Assembly: GCF_020886115.1 (NCBI RefSeq)
Contig: NZ_AP025185.1
Span: 930,001 to 994,000, forward strand
DNA: 64,000 nucleotides
Source: Flavobacterium ammonificans
GTDB taxonomy: Bacteria > Bacteroidota > Bacteroidia > Flavobacteriales > Flavobacteriaceae
Reading direction: 5' to 3'
Numbering within the stretch: the stretch's first letter is position 1; the number at the start of each line of letters is the position of its first letter. The notes under the pieces were generated by a model that saw only the letters and a list, made by a program, of their open reading frames with translations, was not told where the DNA came from and made no database searches. The position numbers and the translations under genes are program-made. This document shows positions 9,931-18,626 of this stretch, in pieces.

Positions 9931-10452
9931 TTAGCAATTTGCTGTTGTTCTTCCGAAGAAACGATCGTCTTTGTCTGTTCTTCCGCTGTCTTCCATCGGG
10001 AATTCTTTTCGCATTGGAAATGAAACCATTTCATCCATATTCAAAATACGTTTCAACTGTGGGTGACCAATGAAATTGATACCGTAGAAATCGTAAGCTT
10101 CTCTTTCCATCCAGTTTGAACTTAAGAAAATAGTTGATATCGTTTTAATTTCAGGATTGTTTCCGCTGATGAACGCTTTAATTTTAATTCTCTTGTTTTC
10201 GTACCAATTGTGCATATGGTATACCACTGCAAACTGTCTTGTTTCTTCATTATCTGGATAATGAACTCCACATAAATCAGTCAAGAAGTGAAAACGTAAA
10301 ACAGGATCGTTTTTTAAGAAAAGGATAACGGCTGTGATTTTGTCAGCAGCTACTTCAAATGAAAAAATATCTTTCTCTTGATTGAATTGAAAAACATCGG
10401 AACCAAAAGTGGCTACTAATTTTTCTTGTATTTCGTTTGTTTCTAAAGCCAT
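9931..10452 (-). CDS. nuoC: NADH-quinone oxidoreductase subunit C
   Basis: 30-kDa-type complex I subunit (173 aa). The conserved block WMEREAYDFYGINFIGHPQLKR is visible at about residues 113-134, followed by FPMRKEFPMED. The rest is typical of the family, with a LTDLCGVHYPD strand region. It sits four bases after nuoB and is not fused to nuoD. Confidence 0.95.
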   Translation of the reverse strand: MALETNEIQEKLVATFGSDVFQFNQEKDIFSFEVAADKITAVILFLKNDPVLRFHFLTDLCGVHYPDNEETRQFAVVYHMHNWYENKRIKIKAFISGNNPEIKTISTIFLSSNWMEREAYDFYGINFIGHPQLKRILNMDEMVSFPMRKEFPMEDSGRTDKDDRFFGRTTANC

Positions 10453-10456
10453 CTTG

Positions 10457-11005
10457 TTATTTGATATTATAAGAAGCTAATAATTCTTGGTACTCAGGAG
10501 AACTTCTTCTTCTAACCGATTCGTTTTTAACGATTTCTTGTAATTTCATTACACCGTCTACGATTTGTTCTGGTCTTGGAGGACAACCTGGAACGTATAC
10601 GTCAACAGGAATTACTTTGTCAATTCCTTGCAAAACAGAGTAGGTGTCAAAAACACCTCCTGAAGAAGCGCAAGCTCCTACAGCAATTACCCAACGAGGT
10701 TCTGACATTTGTTCGTATACCTGACGCAAGATTGGAGCCATTTTTTTAGAAATAGTTCCCATTACCATTAACATATCGGCTTGACGAGGAGAGAAACTCA
10801 CACGCTCAGAACCAAAACGCGCTAAATCGTAATGCGAAGCCATTGTGGCCATAAATTCAATTCCGCAACATGAAGTTGCAAAAGGCAAAGGCCAAAGTGA
10901 ATTGGCACGAGCCAAACCTACTACATCATTTAGCTTTGTAGCGAAGAAACCTTCTCCTACAACTCCTTCCGGTGGCGCTACCATTGTTGTTTTTGAATCA
11001 CTCAT
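10457..11005 (-). CDS. nuoB: NADH-quinone oxidoreductase subunit B
   Basis: PSST-type subunit (182 aa) holding cluster N2, the last Fe-S centre before quinone. Ligand cysteines are visible in TSCCGIEFMAT, in GACASSGG and in YVPGCPPRPE. The tandem cysteine pair is diagnostic. The length and central position in the operon are normal. A 39-base AT-rich spacer separates it from nuoA. Confidence 0.97.
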   Translation of the reverse strand: MSDSKTTMVAPPEGVVGEGFFATKLNDVVGLARANSLWPLPFATSCCGIEFMATMASHYDLARFGSERVSFSPRQADMLMVMGTISKKMAPILRQVYEQMSEPRWVIAVGACASSGGVFDTYSVLQGIDKVIPVDVYVPGCPPRPEQIVDGVMKLQEIVKNESVRRRSSPEYQELLASYNIK

Positions 11006-11044
11006 TTCGAATTCGTAATTTTTGAATTTATAATTTTGAATTAA

Positions 11045-11410
11045 TTATTCCCAGTCTAATGCTTTTTTCTTGATGATATAGAAAAATCCAACCAACAACA
11101 AAAGCATGAAGATGACCATCTTGATCATTCCTTCGATTCCTAATTCTCTAAAGTTAATAGCCCAAGGATATAAGAAAATAACCTCTACGTCGAATAAAAC
11201 GAATAGGATAGCAACCACAAAATATTTAACTGAGAAAGGGATACGTGCGTTACCCACGGATTCGATACCGCACTCGAAGTTTTTATCTTTGGATTGTGAA
11301 TTTCTTTTTGGACCTAATTTTCCAGAAGCAAAAATGGTTCCTGCTACAAAACCAACAGCTAAAAGTAGCTGCATGAAAATTGGAATATAATTCAATTGTT
11401 CTGATTGCAT
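11045..11410 (-). CDS. nuoA: NADH-quinone oxidoreductase subunit A
   Basis: First gene of the nuo operon; complex I membrane subunit (121 aa, three helices) with the conserved KNFECGIESVGNARIPFSVKY-type loop and VEVIFLYPWA. I chose the ATG at 11408-11410 (MQSEQLNY). An in-frame ATG further upstream (11444-11446) overlaps the -7 promoter box and would add non-conserved residues, so it is unlikely to be translated. Confidence 0.94.
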   Translation of the reverse strand: MQSEQLNYIPIFMQLLLAVGFVAGTIFASGKLGPKRNSQSKDKNFECGIESVGNARIPFSVKYFVVAILFVLFDVEVIFLYPWAINFRELGIEGMIKMVIFMLLLLVGFFYIIKKKALDWE

Positions 11411-11443
11411 AATAAATTTGATGTTTTTAATGAAAATCAGGCA

Positions 11444-11474
11444 CAAAGATAACTTTCAAGTATTTAAAACACAA
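11444..11474 (-). promoter_or_regulatory. Promoter of the nuo operon
   Basis: On the minus strand, TATCTTTG (plus 11444-11451) matches the Bacteroidota -7 consensus TAnnTTTG. TTG (plus 11472-11474) lies 20 bases upstream, within the 17-23 base spacing known for this promoter class. Transcription would begin near 11437, leaving a leader of about 27 nt before the nuoA ATG at 11410. Confidence 0.75.
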
Positions 11475-11585
11475 GTGTAAAACTGAATTTAATGTTAATA
11501 TAAAACTAAATTACACCTTATTTTTATTAATTATAAATAAAGAGATAATTTAAAACGTGTTTAATAAGTTAAAAAAAACTATAAA

Positions 11586-11620
11586 CAAAAAAACGCCTCG
11601 ATGTTAATCGAGGCGTTTTG
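11586..11620 (-). terminator. Intrinsic terminator of the cold-shock gene
   Basis: An 11-bp stem (AAAACGCCTCG / CGAGGCGTTTT) with an 8-base loop is followed on the minus strand by a run of seven T. It lies 33 bases after the cold-shock stop codon and also separates that gene from the nuo promoter. Confidence 0.88.
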
Positions 11621-11652
11621 ACCATTCTCAGGCTAAAAAAATATTTTCTAGC

Positions 11653-11847
11653 TTAGATAACTGCTACTTGTGCAGCTACTTTTCCTTTTCTTCCTTCTTC
11701 TTCTTCGTAGCTCACTCTGTCACCTTCGCGTAATTCTTCCGCTGTGATTCCTGATGCATGAACGAAGATGTCTTTTCCTGTTTCTTCGTCCGTAATGAAT
11801 CCATAACCTTTTGATTCATTAAAAAATTTAACTGTACCTGTACGCAT
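11653..11847 (-). CDS. Cold-shock domain protein
   Basis: Single-stranded nucleic-acid binding protein (64 aa, family size 65-75) of the CspA type, acting as an RNA chaperone. RNP1 is KGYGFI (about residues 14-19) and RNP2 is DIFVHAS (about 27-33), with the opening GTVKFFNESKGYGF. The usual RNP1 phenylalanine is tyrosine here, a conservative change. It is a single-gene unit with its own -7 box and a strong terminator. The leader is short (about 20-25 nt), unlike the long cold-responsive leader of E. coli cspA, so leader-based cold control as in E. coli is not suggested. Confidence 0.95.
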   Translation of the reverse strand: MRTGTVKFFNESKGYGFITDEETGKDIFVHASGITAEELREGDRVSYEEEEGRKGKVAAQVAVI

Positions 11848-11876
11848 TGTAATAGTAATAATAATTTATAATAGAA

Positions 11877-11884
11877 CAAATGTA
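11877..11884 (-). promoter_or_regulatory. -7 promoter box of the cold-shock gene
   Basis: TACATTTG on the minus strand matches TAnnTTTG and lies 30 bases before the ATG at 11847. No clean -33 TTG is seen; TTTC occurs about 16 bases upstream of the box. Confidence 0.5.
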
Positions 11885-11972
11885 GTATTAAATACAATAC
11901 GAAATGCGTTTTCGATTTTTATTTTGCAAAAATATTGATTTTCAACGCATTCGGTATAAAATAATTGCCGAA

Positions 11973-13727
11973 TTACGCTTTCAAATCCAATTGAATATGC
12001 AATTCTTTCAATTGTGCTTCATCAATCGTTGAAGGTGCATCAATCATCACATCGCGACCCGAATTGTTTTTTGGGAAGGCAATAAAATCACGAATGGTTT
12101 CTTGCCCACCTAAAATAGCAACTAATCGATCCAATCCAAAGGCCAATCCACCATGAGGGGGTGCGCCAAATTGGAAGGCATCCATTAAGAAACCAAATTG
12201 TGCTTTTGCTTCTTCGGGAGTGAATCCTAAATATTTGAACATCAATTCTTGTGTCGCCTTATCGTGAATACGAATAGAACCTCCGCCAATTTCGTTTCCG
12301 TTCAACACCATATCGTAGGCATTGGCACGAACTTTTCCTGGATCAGTTGCAAGTAAATTAATGTCTTCTGGTTTTGGCGATGTAAACGGATGGTGCATGG
12401 CATGGTAACGACCACTTTCCTCATCTAATTCTAATAATGGAAAATCGACTACCCATAATGGAGCAAATTCGTCTGGTTTTCTCAAACCTAAACGTGTAGC
12501 TAGTTCCATACGTAATGCCGAAAGTTGTGCCCTAGTTTTATTAGCAGGTCCTGACAAAACAAAAATCATATCGCCTACTTTTGCTTGTGTCGCTTTTGCC
12601 CATTGAGTCAAATCGTCTTGATCGTAAAATTTATCTACTGATGATTTGTAAGTTCCGTCTTCGTTACATTTTACATACACCATTCCCGAAGCGCCAACTT
12701 GTGGACGTTTTACCCAATCAATCAAAGCATCAATCTCTTTTCGGGTGTAATTTCCAGCGCCTGGAACGGCAATTCCTACTACTAATTCAGCGGTATTAAA
12801 AACTGGAAAATCTTTATGTTGTGCGACGGCATTTAATTCGCCAAATTCCATTCCGAAACGGATGTCCGGCTTATCATTTCCGTAGGTTTTCATAGCGTAG
12901 TCGTAGGTAATTCTTGGGAATTTTGCTACTTCAACGCCTTTAATTTCTTTTAATAAATGACGAGTAAGTCCTTCAAAAACATTCAAAATATCTTCCTGTT
13001 CTACAAAGGCCATTTCGCAGTCAATTTGAGTAAACTCAGGTTGTCTGTCGGCACGTAAATCTTCGTCACGGAAACATTTCACAATTTGGAAATACTTATC
13101 CATTCCACCCACCATTAATAATTGTTTGAAGGTTTGTGGCGATTGTGGTAAGGCATAAAATTGTCCTTCGTTCATTCGCGAAGGCACCACAAAATCTCGA
13201 GCTCCCTCAGGAGTTGATTTGATTAAATAAGGCGTTTCCACTTCGCAAAAATCCAAATCAGAAAGGTATTTGCGTACTTCCATGGTTACTTTATGACGGA
13301 AAAGCAAACTGTTTTTTACTGGATTTCTTCGAATATCCAAATAACGGTATTTCATTCGGATGTCTTCACCACCATCTGTTTCGTCTTCAATCGTGAAAGG
13401 TGGGGTTAAGGCAGCATTCAAGATGGTCATTTCTGAAACCAAAATCTCAATTTCTCCTGTAGTCATTGCAGCATTTTTAGACTCACGCTCAATTACAGTC
13501 CCTTTTACTTGAATTACAAATTCACGTCCAAGAGTTTTGGCCAATTCAAAAACCGATTTTTCGGTGCGACTTTCGTCAAAAATCAATTGCGTAATTCCAT
13601 AACGGTCTCGTAAATCGACCCAATTCATAAATCCTTTATCGCGTGATTTTTGAACCCAACCGGCTAGTGTAACTTCTGTATTGATATGTGAGGCGTTCAA
13701 TTCGCCGCAGTTATGACTTCTGTACAT
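11973..13727 (-). CDS. aspS: Aspartate--tRNA ligase
   Basis: Class II aminoacyl-tRNA synthetase (584 aa) charging tRNA-Asp. The N-terminal OB-fold anticodon-binding domain begins [11 protein letters not shown] and includes [19 protein letters not shown]. Class II motif 2 is seen around [18 protein letters not shown], and motif 3 in [16 protein letters not shown]. The insertion (GAD) domain between motifs 2 and 3 makes it the bacterial type. A tRNA-Asp(GTC) gene also lies in this window at 58715. It is transcribed away from the efflux operon and followed by the independent cold-shock gene. Confidence 0.97.
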   Translation of the reverse strand: MYRSHNCGELNASHINTEVTLAGWVQKSRDKGFMNWVDLRDRYGITQLIFDESRTEKSVFELAKTLGREFVIQVKGTVIERESKNAAMTTGEIEILVSEMTILNAALTPPFTIEDETDGGEDIRMKYRYLDIRRNPVKNSLLFRHKVTMEVRKYLSDLDFCEVETPYLIKSTPEGARDFVVPSRMNEGQFYALPQSPQTFKQLLMVGGMDKYFQIVKCFRDEDLRADRQPEFTQIDCEMAFVEQEDILNVFEGLTRHLLKEIKGVEVAKFPRITYDYAMKTYGNDKPDIRFGMEFGELNAVAQHKDFPVFNTAELVVGIAVPGAGNYTRKEIDALIDWVKRPQVGASGMVYVKCNEDGTYKSSVDKFYDQDDLTQWAKATQAKVGDMIFVLSGPANKTRAQLSALRMELATRLGLRKPDEFAPLWVVDFPLLELDEESGRYHAMHHPFTSPKPEDINLLATDPGKVRANAYDMVLNGNEIGGGSIRIHDKATQELMFKYLGFTPEEAKAQFGFLMDAFQFGAPPHGGLAFGLDRLVAILGGQETIRDFIAFPKNNSGRDVMIDAPSTIDEAQLKELHIQLDLKA

Positions 13728-13744
13728 GATTAAAAATATTTGTG

Positions 13745-13752
13745 TGCAAATT
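13745..13752 (-). promoter_or_regulatory. -7 promoter box of aspS
   Basis: TAAATTTG on the minus strand matches TAnnTTTG and ends 17 bases before the aspS ATG, which implies a leader of only about 10 nt. No convincing -33 TTG is seen. Confidence 0.5.
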
Positions 13753-13794
13753 TAGGACTAATTATGAATATATGCAGAATAAAATTGTGGGAAT

Positions 13795-13828
13795 AAAAAA
13801 ACCTGCAAATAGTACTTTGCAGGTTTTT
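13795..13828 (-). terminator. Intrinsic terminator of the RND efflux operon
   Basis: The inverted repeat AACCTGCAAA / TTTGCAGGTT is followed on the minus strand by a T-run. It lies about 20 bases after the RND gene stop. Confidence 0.85.
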
Positions 13829-13849
13829 CATTTTCGCTATTATATTTCT

Positions 13850-16800
13850 TTATTCTCCTATTGTATCTTGATTTCTACGGTCACGTAACCAGTATTTAGT
13901 TCGTTTCACTAAATAGAACATTACAGGCACCATTATTAAAGTTAAAACAGTTGCGTAAGTCAATCCAAAGATAATGGTCCAAGCCAAAGGTCCCCAGAAC
14001 ATTACGTTATCTCCACCCATAAAGAAATGAGGGTTGAAATCGGTTACCAAAGTAAAGAAGTCAAAGTTCAATCCGATAGCCAAAGGAATTAATCCTAAGA
14101 TGGCGGTTAAAGCAGTTAACAATACTGGACGTAATCTTGATTTACCTGATTCGATAATCACTTCTTTAATTTCTTCTAAACTTAAATCATCGTGGCTTTC
14201 TAATTGTTTATCGGCAACTTTTTTGTCCAATAATAAAACGAAGAAATCCATTAATACGATTCCGTTTTTCACTACAACTCCAGCCAATGAGATAATTCCC
14301 ATCATAGTCATTAGGATTACAAAATCCATATTCGCAATTACATAACCATAAAATACACCACTAAAGCTTAATAACACAGTAAACATAATAATCATCGTTT
14401 TTGAAACTGAATTAAATTGCAACACAATGATAATAGTAATACCCGCTAAGGCTAAAAATAACGCGTACATCAAGAAACTTTGGTTTTTACCTTGTTCTTC
14501 TTGAACTCCTGAGAATGAATAACTCACACTTTTTGGAAGATTATAACTGTTAAGTTCTTCTTTAATTTGTTTCGTTATTTCATCTCCATTATATCCTGTA
14601 AGTACATTCGAATAAATGGTCATGATTCGTTTGTAATTCTTTCTTTTTATCTGATTATAAGTATTGGTTTTTTCAGTATTAGAAACAGCAGAAATAGGGA
14701 CTTGCATAATTTGTCCATTATTTGGGTTTCTGAACGTCATCGATTGGTTGAAAAGGATGTTTTCGTTTTTACGTTGATCGTCTTGCATACGCATCACGAT
14801 ATTGTAATCATCATCTCCTTCTTTATAAGTCGAAATCTCTTGTCCATACACCGAACGTCTTAGGTTGAAACCTAATTGTCCAGTAGAAATACCCATACTT
14901 CCTGCATTGGCACGATCTACTTTTACTTCTAGTTCTGGGCTTTCTTTGTTGATGTCGATACTTAATTTTTCGATACCAGGAATGTTTTTAGAATCGATAA
15001 AAGCAATCATTCTATCTGCTTCTTTCAACATTTGCTCATAATCAGCACCGGTTAATTGAATGCTAATTGGATACCCTGCAGGCGGCCCGTTAGCATCTTT
15101 TTCAACGGTTACAGTAGCGCCAGCAATTCCAGTTACTTTAGCTCTAATTTCTTCTAAAATCACCGAAGTGTTGATGCCTTTTCTGAATTTAAATTCGGAG
15201 AAACTCACCGTCACTTTTCCTTTGAATGGCGTTTCAGAGGCTGAACCAGCATCTACATTTGGATTTCCAGCACCAACCCCTACTTGCGAAATAATTGATT
15301 CCGCCATAAAGTTTTGGTCCGTACCAGGTTCAACATATTTCTCTAATATCTGGATGATTTGTTTCTCCACAAATAAAGTAGCTTTATTCGTCTTTTCGAT
15401 TGAAGTTCCTTGAGGATATTCAATGTAAGTAATCACTTGATTTGGAATATTATCAGGAAAGAACAATACTTTTCTTGGGAAAATTCCTAAAAGCACAAAT
15501 GAAAAAATTAATAAGACAATAATTCCGCCGAAGGCTTTCCAAGCGACTTTTCCAGATAAAATTTTTGCTAAGAAGATTTTGTATTTTTCTTCCATTTTTG
15601 GGAAAAAGCTGTACTGAAAATCTTGGGTCCATTGGAAAATTTTCCAATAATACAACCACATCAATCCTACCGAAATTAGCAATAAATGTCCTAGACCTCT
15701 TAATAGTTTGCTGTCATATATATTTCCAGGAACGGCAAATAGAATTCCTAAAGCAATGAATAGTATGGTGTAAAAATGCAAGCTTTTTTTCTTGATGTTT
15801 TTATCTTCTAACGCCATAGAACCTCCCGTCATAGCAGCGTTGATTACCATTGCTACAAATAAAGATCCTGTTAAAGTTACTGTCAATGTTATTGGGAAAT
15901 ATTTCATGAATTTACCCATTGTCCCTGGCCAAAGGGCAAAAGGTAAAAAGGCCATCAAAGTGGTTGCTGTTGACGAAATTACCGGCCAAGCAATTTCTCC
16001 AATTCCTACTTTAGAAGCTTGAATTCGAGTCATTCCTTTTTGCATATTGGCATAAACATTATCTACAACCACAATACCGTCATCCACCAACATTCCTAAT
16101 CCCATTACTAAGCCAAAAAGCACCATAGTGTTTAGGGTTAAACCAAACATAGATAAGATGGCAAAAGCAATCATCATAGATAATGGAATGGCAGCACCAA
16201 CAAATAAAGAGTTACGCAATCCCATAGTAAACATCAACACAATCATTACGAGAATGATTCCAAAAATAATATGGTTGGACAATTCATCTACTTGGTGTTC
16301 TACTCGAGACGATTGGTCGCTAGTTAATTCTACTTTTAAGTTTTTAGGCAAATAAGTTTCTTGCGCCAAAGCTACTTTTTCTTTTACCTGATCAATTGCG
16401 GAAATCATATTCTGATTGGAACGTTTTTTAACGTTCAGCATCACTACTTCCGTTCCTTTTTCACGAGCATAGGTGGTTTTTTCTTTTTCTTTGAAACTCA
16501 CCGTAGCAATGTTTTTAAGATAAACAGTTCCGCCGAAGGATTTTACAATAATGTTTTCTAACTCTTTTGGGTTTTTAAATTCTCCTACAATTCGAATGTT
16601 ATTACGTGATCCTTGCGAAGTTAAATTTCCACCCGAAAGTGTCATATTTTCATATTTCACTGCGTTTTGAATGTCGTCAAAAGTAACTTGAGCAGCAGTC
16701 ATTTTAAAGATGTCTACAGCGATTTCAACTTCTTTATCATCAACACCTAAAATGTCTACTTTTTTGATCTCTGAAATTTCTTCGATATCATCTTGTAATA

Positions 16801-17314
16801 ATTCACCATATTTTTTTAACTGTTGCGTGGTGTAATTACCCTGCAAGTTGATGTTCAAAATTGGCACTTCCTCAGAGATGTTTAATTCAAACACATTAGG
16901 CTCCACCTTGCTACCATTGTCCATATTTGGCCAATCGGTATCTGCTTTGGCATTATCTACTTTGTCTTTAATTTTTTGTTTGGCTTGTTCTACCGAAACA
17001 TCATCTGAAAACTCAGCGATAATCATTCCGTAATCTTGAAATGAACTGGAAGTGACTTTATCAACTCCACTGATGTTTTTGATTTGTTTTTCAAGCGGTT
17101 TAATCACCAATTTCTCTACATCCTCAGCCGAGTTTCCTGGGAAAACAGATGAGATGTAAATTTTGTTTTCGATGATTTCAGGAAAATCTTCTCGAGGCAT
17201 ATTAATGTATGCAGTCAAACCTGCAATGACAATTATAAAAGTCAAGATATAGACCGTGACGCGATTGTCAACTGCCCAACTTGAAATGCCGAATTCTTTA
17301 TTTTGATGTGACAT
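13850..17314 (-). CDS. RND-family efflux transporter permease (AcrB-like)
   Basis: Inner-membrane proton-driven pump (1154 aa; AcrB is about 1050) expected to work with the adjacent adaptor and TolC-type channel. The first helix is near residues 17-37, followed by a large periplasmic loop. TM4 carries GMLVDDGIVVVDNV with the proton-relay aspartate pair (about 411-412), and TM10 carries VVVKNGIVLMDFF with the matching lysine. The extra length lies mainly between TM6 and TM7 (about residues 505-580), where two added hydrophobic stretches occur (YTILFIALGILFAV and LLLISVGLMWLYYW). Substrates cannot be inferred. It is last in its operon and separated from the adaptor by a 137-base spacer holding a repeat. 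Confidence 0.94.
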   Translation of the reverse strand: MSHQNKEFGISSWAVDNRVTVYILTFIIVIAGLTAYINMPREDFPEIIENKIYISSVFPGNSAEDVEKLVIKPLEKQIKNISGVDKVTSSSFQDYGMIIAEFSDDVSVEQAKQKIKDKVDNAKADTDWPNMDNGSKVEPNVFELNISEEVPILNINLQGNYTTQQLKKYGELLQDDIEEISEIKKVDILGVDDKEVEIAVDIFKMTAAQVTFDDIQNAVKYENMTLSGGNLTSQGSRNNIRIVGEFKNPKELENIIVKSFGGTVYLKNIATVSFKEKEKTTYAREKGTEVVMLNVKKRSNQNMISAIDQVKEKVALAQETYLPKNLKVELTSDQSSRVEHQVDELSNHIIFGIILVMIVLMFTMGLRNSLFVGAAIPLSMMIAFAILSMFGLTLNTMVLFGLVMGLGMLVDDGIVVVDNVYANMQKGMTRIQASKVGIGEIAWPVISSTATTLMAFLPFALWPGTMGKFMKYFPITLTVTLTGSLFVAMVINAAMTGGSMALEDKNIKKKSLHFYTILFIALGILFAVPGNIYDSKLLRGLGHLLLISVGLMWLYYWKIFQWTQDFQYSFFPKMEEKYKIFLAKILSGKVAWKAFGGIIVLLIFSFVLLGIFPRKVLFFPDNIPNQVITYIEYPQGTSIEKTNKATLFVEKQIIQILEKYVEPGTDQNFMAESIISQVGVGAGNPNVDAGSASETPFKGKVTVSFSEFKFRKGINTSVILEEIRAKVTGIAGATVTVEKDANGPPAGYPISIQLTGADYEQMLKEADRMIAFIDSKNIPGIEKLSIDINKESPELEVKVDRANAGSMGISTGQLGFNLRRSVYGQEISTYKEGDDDYNIVMRMQDDQRKNENILFNQSMTFRNPNNGQIMQVPISAVSNTEKTNTYNQIKRKNYKRIMTIYSNVLTGYNGDEITKQIKEELNSYNLPKSVSYSFSGVQEEQGKNQSFLMYALFLALAGITIIIVLQFNSVSKTMIIMFTVLLSFSGVFYGYVIANMDFVILMTMMGIISLAGVVVKNGIVLMDFFVLLLDKKVADKQLESHDDLSLEEIKEVIIESGKSRLRPVLLTALTAILGLIPLAIGLNFDFFTLVTDFNPHFFMGGDNVMFWGPLAWTIIFGLTYATVLTLIMVPVMFYLVKRTKYWLRDRRNQDTIGE

Positions 17315-17317
17315 AGT

Positions 17318-17451
17318 AGCCCCCTAACCCCCAAAGGGGGAACTCCTATTAGGGGTCAATAGGAATTTATGTTAATAATCAATAAAATAATTTTATGCCT
17401 TTCTACTTTGTTTACAAAGTTGCTAATTCCCCCGTTGGGGGTTAGGGGGCT
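17318..17451. repeat. G/C-tract inverted repeat inside the efflux operon
   Basis: The left arm (17318-17342) reads AGCCCCCTAACCCCCAAAGG and continues GGGAA. The right arm (17425-17451) is its reverse complement with about one mismatch over 25 bases. The arms enclose about 80 AT-rich bases, and each arm holds its own small C5/G5 hairpin. The right arm ends exactly at the adaptor stop codon, and the left arm begins 3 bases after the RND ATG (17312). A second copy lies at 50518-50612. Confidence 0.85.
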
Positions 17452-18615
17452 TTAAAAGTTCAATTTCATTCCTTCAGAAATAGTATTTACTCCCTCGATT
17501 ACAATGATATCGTTAGCAGATAAACCGCTTAGTATTTCAGTTACATTATCAGATGACTTTCCTGTAGTTACCATTGCTTTTTTAGCAGTTGCGGTTTTAC
17601 CATTACTATTAGATGCTACGAAAACAAATTGATTTCCTTTTCCATCTTCTTGAATAACATTTGATGGCACTACAATTGCATTTTTAACTGTGTAATCAAT
17701 TACTTTTAGTTTCGCTACTTGGTTAGGGCGCAAAAGATTTTCTGGGTTTGGGATACTCACTTCAATTCCGAAACTTCTGTTGTTTGGGTTGATGAAATTT
17801 CCTATTTGACGTACTTTTCCTTTGTAATTTTTATTTAATGAAGTTAAGAAAACATCCACTTGAGTACCTACTTTTAGCTTGCCAATATAACTTTCTGGAA
17901 TAGTAGTCGATACGTACATATTATTCAAGTTTACAATTCGCATTAAACCTTGAGGTCCTGCCGCAACTACTTGTCCTCTTTCAACGAAAACTTCGTCAAT
18001 TGTTCCTGAGAAAGGCGCGCGAATTTCCGTTTTAGACAACATAGCTTTAGCTTGAGCCACAGAACGTTGTAAACTCAACATTTGTGTTTGAGCTTGTAAA
18101 TACTGAATTTCAGAACCAATTTTTTGATTCCAAAGATTTTTTTGTCTTTCAAAAGTAGTTTTAGCTAATTGGTATTGGGTTTCTAAACTAGCTACTTGTT
18201 GGCTAGATCCACCATCGTCCACACGTGCTAAAAGTTGTCCTTTGCTAACACGTTGTCCTGCTTTTACATTGAGTGCTATTAAAGTTCCAGGCATTTCAGG
18301 TTGAATTAAGATATTCTCTTTGGTGTTCACACTACCTTGAATGTCCAAATAGTGATTGAACACAGTATCTTTTAAAGTTAATACTGAAACTAAAGCTTCT
18401 TCTTTTCTAACATTCAATGTTGCTAGAGCAGCATCTATTTTGGCAAGATCTGCCTGAATATCCGCTTTTCTTGCTTGCAATTCTTTATTGTTTTTTGCAG
18501 CAATCAGTTGGTCAACAGTTTGATCATTTTGTTTATCACCACAAGAGACTATAAGCGATGTGGCTACCAGTAGAGGGAATATTAATTTTGTCATTGGTGT
18601 TCTATTATATTTCAT
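17452..18615 (-). CDS. Efflux RND transporter periplasmic adaptor (membrane fusion) lipoprotein
   Basis: HlyD/AcrA-type adaptor (387 aa) that bridges the RND pump and the outer-membrane channel. The signal peptide ends in the lipobox LIVSC, so it should be a lipoprotein anchored in the inner membrane. A coiled-coil segment lies at about residues 30-65, a lipoyl-type half motif at VKAGQRVSKGQLLARVDDGG, a central hairpin with Gln/Leu-rich repeats, and the beta-barrel part at IRAPFSGTIDEVFVERGQVV. A second in-frame ATG seven codons in would still preserve the lipoprotein signal. It sits 11 bases after the TolC-like gene. Confidence 0.94.
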   Translation of the reverse strand: MKYNRTPMTKLIFPLLVATSLIVSCGDKQNDQTVDQLIAAKNNKELQARKADIQADLAKIDAALATLNVRKEEALVSVLTLKDTVFNHYLDIQGSVNTKENILIQPEMPGTLIALNVKAGQRVSKGQLLARVDDGGSSQQVASLETQYQLAKTTFERQKNLWNQKIGSEIQYLQAQTQMLSLQRSVAQAKAMLSKTEIRAPFSGTIDEVFVERGQVVAAGPQGLMRIVNLNNMYVSTTIPESYIGKLKVGTQVDVFLTSLNKNYKGKVRQIGNFINPNNRSFGIEVSIPNPENLLRPNQVAKLKVIDYTVKNAIVVPSNVIQEDGKGNQFVFVASNSNGKTATAKKAMVTTGKSSDNVTEILSGLSANDIIVIEGVNTISEGMKLNF

Positions 18616-18626
18616 ATTGTTAAGAT

